DNA of 7,697 nt from DATFUL01 sp041499035 (GTDB taxonomy: Bacteria; Patescibacteriota; Microgenomatia; UBA8517): assembly GCA_041499035.1 (NCBI GenBank), contig JBGQJK010000032.1, positions 1 to 7,697 of the forward strand, read 5' to 3'. Positions 1 through 4,537 of this stretch are shown here, piece by piece (position 1 is the first letter of the stretch; each line of letters opens with the position of its first letter). The notes beneath the pieces are model-generated. The model did no database searches. It was not told the DNA's origin and saw only the letters and a program-made list of their open reading frames with translations. Made by a program: the position numbers and the translations under genes.

Positions 1-2
1 AT

Positions 3-101
3 GGAATAAAAGCCATTTGGCTGAATAAAAGAAATAATCATGATAACCCTAACTTTGTGACAATTCATAATCTCTTAGAACTTCCGGGAATACTGCTATA
101 A
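3..101 (+). CDS. C-terminal end of a probable HAD-family hydrolase (partial)
   Basis: An open frame enters from the left edge and ends at TAA 99-101, giving 32 visible residues. It begins GIKAIWLNKRNN and ends LLELPGILL. This matches the usual tail of haloacid dehalogenase-like hydrolases, where a G-I/L-K-T/A-I-W-x-N-R segment follows the last catalytic motif and the protein finishes with an I-x-x-L-x-E-L-x-x-I-L helix. HAD enzymes are mostly cytosolic phosphatases, and the substrate cannot be told from this fragment. The stop codon lies inside the -10 element of the next gene and only 10 bases before its ATG. The catalytic Asp motifs lie outside the window, so the family call rests on the tail alone. 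It is moderately sure as a gene end and less sure as HAD. Confidence 0.62.
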   Translation, partial: GIKAIWLNKRNNHDNPNFVTIHNLLELPGILL

Positions 102-102
102 T
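94..102 (+). promoter_or_regulatory. Extended -10 promoter for the Lon-like ATPase gene
   Basis: TGCTATAAT is a perfect extended -10 (TGn plus TATAAT at 97-102). It ends 9 bases before the ATG at 112. No good -35 is present at 16-18 bases spacing (around 73-80), as is common for extended -10 promoters. The element overlaps the stop codon of the upstream gene. The expected start of transcription is about 106-112, so the mRNA would have almost no 5' leader. Confidence 0.65.
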
Positions 103-111
103 TAGTTTGAT

Positions 112-1158
112 ATGGAATCTGCTGCCCAAGAAATAAAAGTTCTAATCGATAGAGTTACAAAGGCAGATTTGCCCGACAAACTCCGCGATCTGGTTCTGAT
201 ACGGCTTAACCAATTAACCAAGCTAACCAATTCCCCGTCTTTCCTTCCGGAATTTGACAGCGTGGAAAAGTATATCGATTGGATCACCATTCTTCCGTGG
301 AACAAAAGAACTCAAGATACGCTGGACCTTGAAAATGCCAGAAAGATTCTGGAAACACACCATTACGGTTTGGAGGATATCAAAACCCGCGTTCTGGAAT
401 ATATGAGTGTGATGAAGCTCAAGATTGAAAAAGGTGAAAGCAAGGATATTTATAGAGCCCCGATACTTTGCTTCGTGGGTTTGGTCGGTACAGGTAAAAC
501 CACAATTGCATATTCGATCGCGGAAGCACTGGGCCGGCCCATTGCCCGTATTCCTTTTGGAGGAATGGGAGATCCACTGGATCTTAGAGGGCAGAGCCGG
601 ATGCACGCGGAAGCGGAACCCGGAAAAATTATCAAAGCTCTCAGGGATACCCAGACCAGAAATCCTGTAATACTTCTGGATGAAATTGACCGTGTTACTG
701 AACAAGGTAGGAGCAGCATCATGGGTGTACTCGTCGAGCTTCTGGACCCCAAACAGAATTATGCTTTTGTTGACCATTATATTGATTTTCCGTTTGACCT
801 TTCCGAAGCACTTTTCATCGCAACAGCAAATAACACAACGAGCATAGCCACGGCCGTTATGGACAGGTTGGAGCCGATTGCAATGCCGAGTTATACCGAT
901 CAGGAAAAAATTGTAATAGGACAAAAATATATTCTCCCGGCTACACTCAAGGCCTCGGGGCTGCCCACGGAAGCTTTAAAAATTGACGATGATGTCTGGG
1001 CAAATATAGTTAGACCCCTGGGTTACGATGCCGGAATCCGTACGCTTGAGCGCAATATCGACGGGGTCGTAAGGAAAGTTGCCAGGACAATAGTAGAGGG
1101 AAAGGCAAAGGATGTGCATGTAACTTCCGCAAACGTCAAAACCTTCATGCCGCAATAA
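112..1158 (+). CDS. Lon-related AAA+ ATPase without a protease domain
   Basis: The 348-residue protein aligns by eye with the middle of Lon: the helical neck (residues 1-63, ending in YIDWITILPW), the AAA+ large domain (about 64-260) and the alpha lid (about 261-348). Visible motifs are Walker A GLVGTGKT (123-130), Walker B PVILLDEID (185-193), sensor-1 ATAN (237-240), a probable arginine finger at R252 in MDRLE, and sensor-2 GIRTLER (308-314). Bacterial Lon is near 780-800 residues. Here the N-terminal substrate-binding domain and the C-terminal Ser-Lys protease domain are absent, and nothing downstream encodes them. The Lon pore-loop segment RTY-I/V-G is replaced by RMHAE (163-167), so the usual aromatic translocation residue is His165. 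ATP hydrolysis looks intact. A role as an unfoldase, chaperone or adaptor is inference. The next gene is convergent, with only 2 bases between stop codons. Confidence 0.9.
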   Translation: MESAAQEIKVLIDRVTKADLPDKLRDLVLIRLNQLTKLTNSPSFLPEFDSVEKYIDWITILPWNKRTQDTLDLENARKILETHHYGLEDIKTRVLEYMSVMKLKIEKGESKDIYRAPILCFVGLVGTGKTTIAYSIAEALGRPIARIPFGGMGDPLDLRGQSRMHAEAEPGKIIKALRDTQTRNPVILLDEIDRVTEQGRSSIMGVLVELLDPKQNYAFVDHYIDFPFDLSEALFIATANNTTSIATAVMDRLEPIAMPSYTDQEKIVIGQKYILPATLKASGLPTEALKIDDDVWANIVRPLGYDAGIRTLERNIDGVVRKVARTIVEGKAKDVHVTSANVKTFMPQ

Positions 1159-1160
1159 GA

Positions 1161-1400
1161 CTAAAGTATTATTTTTGATCCCTCAGGAATTTTTTCCGGC
1201 ATGTCACCCTTGGTCGGAGGTTTATCCGATTCTTGAAAGATTTGATAGTTTTCGATGGCAATCGCAATAACTGGAACAAACATTCCCGCAATGAGGATGT
1301 GATGAAATGCTCCACCGAGTCCAAGTCCCAAAGCTTCAACTCCCGCAATGATTATTTTTTTACCGTGTTCATTTTGCCGGGAGATTCTTTCCTGGTTCAT
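1161..1400 (-). CDS. Small hydrophobic membrane protein, unknown function
   Basis: This 79-residue frame on the minus strand has a polar basic N-terminus (1-15), a long hydrophobic glycine-rich stretch at about 16-50 (IIIAGVEALGLGLGG then ILIAGMFVPVIAIAI) and a charged, proline-rich tail (51-79). The stretch could be one long or two short membrane helices, with the paired His33-His34 in the middle. A TATAAT sits exactly 6 bases before its ATG, the same arrangement as other genes here, which supports it as real. It fills the 290-base gap between the AAA ATPase and the metallophosphoesterase and is the only minus-strand gene. A plus-strand frame at 1233-1436 overlaps it but has no protein-like pattern. 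I do not recognise the family. Confidence 0.55.
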   Translation of the reverse strand: MNQERISRQNEHGKKIIIAGVEALGLGLGGAFHHILIAGMFVPVIAIAIENYQIFQESDKPPTKGDMPEKIPEGSKIIL

Positions 1401-1406
1401 AGAGAA

Positions 1407-1412
1407 ATTATA
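1407..1412 (-). promoter_or_regulatory. -10 element (TATAAT) of the small minus-strand gene
   Basis: Read on the minus strand, TATAAT is followed by TTCTCT and then the ATG at 1400. The 6-base gap places a sigma70 start on the A of the ATG. There is no good -35 at 17 bases. A TTGAC on this strand (1425-1421) is only about 8 bases away and is too close to count. Confidence 0.5.
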
Positions 1413-1433
1413 CTCGGTGGGTCAAGCAGGAAA

Positions 1434-1442
1434 TGATAAAAT
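1434..1442 (+). promoter_or_regulatory. Extended -10 promoter for the phosphoesterase-UDG-RNase J operon
   Basis: TGATAAAAT is an extended -10 (TGn plus TAAAAT at 1437-1442). CACTTT then leads directly to the ATG at 1449, a 6-base gap. The promoter lies in a 48-base divergent spacer shared with the small minus-strand gene. The predicted transcript starts at the ATG. It is the only clear promoter before the three overlapping genes that follow. Confidence 0.55.
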
Positions 1443-1448
1443 CACTTT

Positions 1449-1922
1449 ATGAAAATATTAATAATATCCGACAGCCATGGCCACATCGTAAACCTCAAAG
1501 CTGCGATTGAGATTGGGAAAAAAGCAAATATCAAGTCTATTATTCACTGCGGAGATTGGGATGATCTCGCTGCGTTCCGGGCCGCTCAAGCTTTTGGCCT
1601 TCCGATTTATTCGGTTCTGGGGAACGCCGATGTTGATAGTGACTTGGAAGATGCCCTAAGGTTTGAATGCAAAAAGTATGATCCTTACTTACTTGAGCTT
1701 GAATTTGAGGGCAAAAAAATAGGTGTTACACACAGGGTCGATATAAAGAACGAAAAATTATATGATTTCAAGATTATTTTCAGCGGACACTATCATTCTA
1801 AAGAAGAAAAAGTAATTAATTGGACAAAGTTTATAAGGCCAGGGGCTCTTATTAACGGTATTAATTTCGCTATCTACGAAACCGTCTCTGGTACAATAGA
1901 GTTTATAAATGAAGAAGGCTGA
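1449..1922 (+). CDS. YfcE/MJ0936-type metallophosphoesterase
   Basis: This 157-residue single-domain calcineurin-like phosphoesterase has about the normal length for the YfcE/MJ0936 group, cytosolic enzymes that use two divalent metals to hydrolyse phosphodiesters. The metal-site motifs appear in order: SDSH (D8, H10), GDWDD (D36), GNAD (N59), a histidine in VTHR (H95) and GHYH (H114, H116). The tail IRPGALI (129-135) is the usual strand after the last motif. The usual THGH third-site motif is THRV here, keeping the first His only. The physiological substrate is unknown even for most characterised relatives. The start is fixed by MKILIISDSHG, which begins the first beta strand. The 3' end overlaps the UDG start by 14 bases, so the two are probably translated from one mRNA. 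Confidence 0.9.
   Translation: MKILIISDSHGHIVNLKAAIEIGKKANIKSIIHCGDWDDLAAFRAAQAFGLPIYSVLGNADVDSDLEDALRFECKKYDPYLLELEFEGKKIGVTHRVDIKNEKLYDFKIIFSGHYHSKEEKVINWTKFIRPGALINGINFAIYETVSGTIEFINEEG
1889..1897 (+). promoter_or_regulatory. Possible internal extended -10 before the UDG gene
   Basis: TGGTACAAT matches TGn plus a -10 with one mismatch and ends 11 bases before the UDG ATG. It lies inside the phosphoesterase coding region, so it could be chance. The UDG start otherwise has only a weak AGAG (1898-1901) in Shine-Dalgarno position. Confidence 0.25.
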
Positions 1923-2544
1923 AGAACTTCAACAGTTAAAAGCGCGGATGGAAGTGGATGATACGCTTCCACTTAAAAAAGGCGCGAATAGGTTGGTCTT
2001 TGGAGTAGGTAACCCCGAAAGTGAAATTTTATTTATCGGAGAAGGTCCGGGCTATTGGGAGGATATGAAAGGTGAACCTTTCGTAGGCAATGCAGGGAAA
2101 CTACTTGACGCGGTTCTTAGGATAATTGAACTTCCCCGCGAGAGCGTTTACATTACAAACATTGTTCATCACAGGCCCCCAGAAAACCGCGATCCGCTCC
2201 CGGAAGAAATCTCCGCTTATGGAAAATACTTGGACGAGCTGATAAAGATAATCGATCCTAAAGTAATAATAACTTTAGGAAGATTCTCGATGGGCAAGTT
2301 TTTGATGGGCACCTCAATTAGTTCTATTCACGGCAAGGTTCAGAGAGTAAAATGGAAGGATAAAGATATTGTCGTTGTCCCCATGTACCATCCCGCGGCG
2401 GCACTAAGAAACGGCAATATGATGTTTTCTTTTAAGGACGATTTTAGAAAAGTTCCGGAAATATTGGAGGAAGTGAAAAAAGAGTCCGCCAACGCTAAAG
2501 CTACGGACGGACAAGGAAAAGTAGAACAGATGAATTTGATATGA
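1909..2544 (+). CDS. Family-4-type uracil-DNA glycosylase lacking the Fe-S cysteines
   Basis: This 211-residue protein belongs to the UDG superfamily and is closest to family 4 (UdgA-like), which removes uracil from DNA to begin base-excision repair. Visible motifs are motif 1 GEGPGYWED (44-52), the GEPFVGNAGKLLD segment (55-67), the NIVHHRPPENRDP segment (84-96) and the catalytic HPAA (161-164) in MYHPAAALRN. Family 4 normally binds a 4Fe-4S cluster through four cysteines: a CxxC near the N-terminus, the C of VKCRPP, and one in the following helix. Here these sites are V16/T19 (or D17/L20), H88 and Y104, and the whole protein contains no cysteine. The tail after about residue 190 is hydrophilic and carries an inverted repeat in its DNA. 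The gene overlaps the phosphoesterase by 14 bases and RNase J by ATGA. Confidence 0.9.
   Translation: MKKAEELQQLKARMEVDDTLPLKKGANRLVFGVGNPESEILFIGEGPGYWEDMKGEPFVGNAGKLLDAVLRIIELPRESVYITNIVHHRPPENRDPLPEEISAYGKYLDELIKIIDPKVIITLGRFSMGKFLMGTSISSIHGKVQRVKWKDKDIVVVPMYHPAAALRNGNMMFSFKDDFRKVPEILEEVKKESANAKATDGQGKVEQMNLI
2484..2512. repeat. Imperfect inverted repeat inside the UDG C-terminal tail
   Basis: GTCCGCC (2484-2490) pairs with GGACGGAC (2505-2512), giving a 7-bp stem with one bulged A (2507) and a 14-base loop. The loop itself contains GCT/AGC, which can pair. The repeat is read through in frame as part of the tail SANAKATDGQ. It resembles the GC-rich TCCGCC...GGCGGA palindromes that I recall as dispersed repeats in CPR genomes, but only one copy lies in this window. 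Confidence 0.45.
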
Positions 2545-4196
2545 AGCCAACTTTAAAGTTCATTGCCCTTTCGGGCACAACAGATGTAACAGAAAATCTT
2601 TACGTCTATGAATACGGAGACGATATGATGATCGTCGACTGCGGCGTGGGCTTCCCGGATCTCGAGATGCCCGGGGTGGAACTGGTACTTCCCGATTTTT
2701 CCTACATCGTTAAAAATAAAAATAAACTTAGGGGGATTCTTGTTTCCCAGGGGCACGACGATCACGTTGGGGCTTTGCCGTTCCTTCTTAAGGAACTTAG
2801 CTCCCCTATTTGGTGCACACCGATCGTCACGGAATTTTTAAAAGTAAAGTTTAAGGATTATAAAGTTGCGAATTATAAATTAAACACTTTTAATCCCGAC
2901 CGCGATACAATCGAAATCGGCCCTTTCAAGATAACTCCTTTTAGGGTTACCCATTCGGTCCCCGACACCGTCGGTTTTGCAATTGACACTCCAGTAGGGC
3001 GTGTCTTCCATGTCGCGGAACATAAGATGGATCAGACTTCAACGGACGGAATGAGTTTTGATATTCCGAAAGCCAAGCGTTTGGCGGAGGAGAAGCCGGT
3101 ACTTTGCCTTATGTCGGATTGCCTTGGCTCTAATTCTCCGGGTTATACACCAAGCGGAGTTTCGATTGAAGAAAACCTTTTTAATATTGCAAAAGGCGCT
3201 CCCAAGGCTGTTTATATGACCGCTATCAGTTCAAGTATCGGCAGGTTCCAGCAAATGATTCGGGTAGCCCAGCGGATAGGCAGGAAAGTGGTTCTAGTTG
3301 GCCGATCCGTTCAGAGCAAAATAGAAATTGCCCACGAACTGGGTTATCTTAAGTATTTGCCGGACCAAATAATTGACTTAAAAGAAGCGGGAAGTTATAA
3401 CCCAAGCAAAATTTTATACATTATTGCGGGCTGCTACGGGCAGCCGGGGAGCTCGGTTTACAGATTGGCATTAGGTGAACATGACCGCGTCAAAATAAAT
3501 CCTGGCGACACATTTATCTTTTCCGCCGATCCCGGTCCGGCCTATTCAAAAGAAAGCGAAGATTTTATAGTAGACAATCTCGTCGACCGAGGCGTGGATG
3601 TTCATTATTACGATTTGCATGAAGGACTGCATGTCTCGGGGCATGGCGGCCAGGAAGATATAAAAGAATTATTTAAAATGATTAAACCAAAATACTACAT
3701 TCCTACAGGCGGAACTATCAGGTATATGAAGTCTTATGAAAACCTTGTTGTTTCGATTGGAGCTTCGGTATCGGACGTGTTTAGATTGAAACCGGGCGAA
3801 AGTGTGGTTTTTGAGAACGGGATTGCAAAACGCGCGGAAACAATTCCCGTTAAAGAAGTTATGGTCCACGGACTTGGGATTGGGGATATCGGTAAAGTTG
3901 TTCTTGAGGACAGGACTGCATTGGGTAAAGAAGGGATTGTTGCCGTTAGCCTTGCGGTCGACAGAAACGGCCGGATTGTTCAAAAACCCGAAATGCTGAG
4001 CCGTGGGTTTGTTTATGAACAAAAATATGGAGGCATTTTAGATGATGCTGCGAGCAACCTCCTTAATAATTTAAACAACAAGAGGGCAAAGAATGTGACA
4101 GAACTTAAAGGCTCAGCTGAGCGGTTTTTGGAAAAGTATTTCTTCGATAAAACTAGGCGGTCCCCAATGATTCTGCCTGTGGTGGTTGAGGTATAG
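2541..4196 (+). CDS. RNase J-like beta-CASP metallo-beta-lactamase with altered metal site
   Basis: The 551 residues match RNase J length (about 555) and order: MBL part 1 (1-200), beta-CASP (about 200-345), MBL part 2 (345-430) and the C-terminal domain (about 440-551, ending MILPVVVEV). RNase J is an RNA exo/endonuclease of mRNA decay and rRNA maturation. Retained residues are D33, H72, D74, H75, H138 in THS, D193 in MSD, and HVSGH (364-368). Key positions differ: the first His of HxHxDH is Gln70 (QGHDDH), the Asp of GDFK is Glu160 (AEHK), and the His of VHGEYR is Gly390 (TGGTIR, which also loses the Glu). TGSQGEP is AGCYGQP (296-302) and the SNIHR segment is SSIGR (231-235). Activity is therefore uncertain. 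Bacillus RNase J2, weak and degenerate but partnered with J1, is a precedent. The start overlaps the UDG stop by ATGA. Confidence 0.9.
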   Translation: MKPTLKFIALSGTTDVTENLYVYEYGDDMMIVDCGVGFPDLEMPGVELVLPDFSYIVKNKNKLRGILVSQGHDDHVGALPFLLKELSSPIWCTPIVTEFLKVKFKDYKVANYKLNTFNPDRDTIEIGPFKITPFRVTHSVPDTVGFAIDTPVGRVFHVAEHKMDQTSTDGMSFDIPKAKRLAEEKPVLCLMSDCLGSNSPGYTPSGVSIEENLFNIAKGAPKAVYMTAISSSIGRFQQMIRVAQRIGRKVVLVGRSVQSKIEIAHELGYLKYLPDQIIDLKEAGSYNPSKILYIIAGCYGQPGSSVYRLALGEHDRVKINPGDTFIFSADPGPAYSKESEDFIVDNLVDRGVDVHYYDLHEGLHVSGHGGQEDIKELFKMIKPKYYIPTGGTIRYMKSYENLVVSIGASVSDVFRLKPGESVVFENGIAKRAETIPVKEVMVHGLGIGDIGKVVLEDRTALGKEGIVAVSLAVDRNGRIVQKPEMLSRGFVYEQKYGGILDDAASNLLNNLNNKRAKNVTELKGSAERFLEKYFFDKTRRSPMILPVVVEV

Positions 4197-4210
4197 GCAA
4201 TCTTCAAGAG

Positions 4211-4240
4211 TTGACATATAAGAAGAACACGAAGTAAAAT
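4211..4240 (+). promoter_or_regulatory. Canonical sigma70 promoter after the RNase J gene
   Basis: TTGACA (4211-4216, a perfect -35), an 18-base spacer and TAAAAT (4235-4240, one mismatch) form the best full promoter in the window. The hexamer is followed by CGCGGC and an ATG at 4247, so transcription should begin at that ATG. It probably drives the small gene at 4258 and perhaps FtsK beyond it. Confidence 0.7.
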
Positions 4241-4246
4241 CGCGGC

Positions 4247-4267
4247 ATGACTGGGGGGTGGTTGTAA
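4247..4267 (+). other. Mini-ORF at the predicted transcript start, with a G6 tract
   Basis: ATG 4247 sits 6 bases after the -10 and opens a six-codon frame (MTGGWL, TAA 4265-4267) that overlaps the GTG start of the next gene. It contains six consecutive G at 4253-4258. One more G would join this ATG in frame to the downstream 77-residue protein, giving MTGGVVVTVKI. It may be a tiny leader ORF, a slippage site, or the true start of the next gene hidden by a homopolymer length error. Confidence 0.4.
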
Positions 4268-4491
4268 CGGTTAAAATAGATATGGAGTGGGTTCAGGAAG
4301 GTCAGAAGTTTGCGGGTGGCTCGTTGACGCGGGCGGGGGCGGCTGAAGTTAACGGAAACAGGCTAAAAGTTGTAGCGGGTGAGAAGCCCACTGTGACTAT
4401 TAGAGTACTTGATGCACTTGGGAATATTAAAGCTGTAACCCCTTATGATATTTTGGAAGCCCAAAGGTTGTTAAAATCTACACCCTGGTGA
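4258..4491 (+). CDS. Small soluble protein of unknown function
   Basis: This frame, 77 residues from GTG 4258, has no signal peptide, no membrane helix and no cysteine. It alternates short hydrophobic strands with polar turns (VVVTVKIDMEW, NRLKVVAG, PTVTIRVLDALG) and ends in a helical segment TPYDILEAQRLL. It is probably a small mostly-beta protein; I do not recognise it. The start is uncertain. GTG 4258 is the first possible start after the in-frame stop at 4219-4221, ATG 4282 would give 69 residues, and an ATG ideally placed after the promoter (4247) is in the wrong frame by one base. The gene has its own strong promoter and ends 46 bases before FtsK. Confidence 0.6.
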   Translation: MVVTVKIDMEWVQEGQKFAGGSLTRAGAAEVNGNRLKVVAGEKPTVTIRVLDALGNIKAVTPYDILEAQRLLKSTPW

Positions 4492-4522
4492 TAATGATCT
4501 AGTTACTTCCGGTCCGGTTCGA

Positions 4523-4528
4523 TATAAT
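4523..4528 (+). promoter_or_regulatory. -10 element (TATAAT) for ftsK
   Basis: A perfect TATAAT lies 9 bases before the FtsK ATG, the same spacing as at the AAA ATPase gene. There is no TGn extension and only poor -35 matches near 4499-4508. It predicts a transcript with a leader of about 0-3 bases. Confidence 0.5.
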
Positions 4529-4537
4529 GTATCTGCC

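Noticed and set aside
11..22. AGCC-ATTT-GGCT hairpin with a T-rich run on the minus strand, as a terminator
   Set aside because: The stem is only 4-5 bp and falls inside the coding end of the HAD-like gene.
223..924. Long minus-strand open frame (233 residues) opposite the AAA ATPase gene
   Set aside because: It lies fully antisense to a gene with intact AAA+ motifs, has a low-complexity, Cys/His-scattered composition without domains, and has no promoter. It is a shadow of the real frame.
1187..1198. GGAA-TTTT-TTCC palindrome as a terminator between the AAA gene and the minus-strand gene
   Set aside because: It is a four-pair stem inside the minus-strand coding region and is too weak for an intrinsic terminator.
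1421..1425. TTGAC on the minus strand as a -35 for the small gene
   Set aside because: It lies only about 8 bases from the TATAAT, far below the 16-18 base spacing needed.
1233..1436. Plus-strand open frame overlapping the small minus-strand gene
   Set aside because: The translation is polar and patternless, while the opposite strand gives a coherent hydrophobic protein with a -10 at the usual spacing.
2748..2750. Gln70 in the RNase J-like protein as a single sequencing error (CAG for CAC/CAT)
   Set aside because: Glu160, Gly390 and several other conserved segments are changed as well, so one base error cannot explain the pattern.
4272..4277. TAAAAT as a second -10 for a start at ATG 4282
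   Set aside because: The gap to the ATG is only 4 bases and no acceptable -35 or TGn extension is present; the 4211-4240 promoter is much better.
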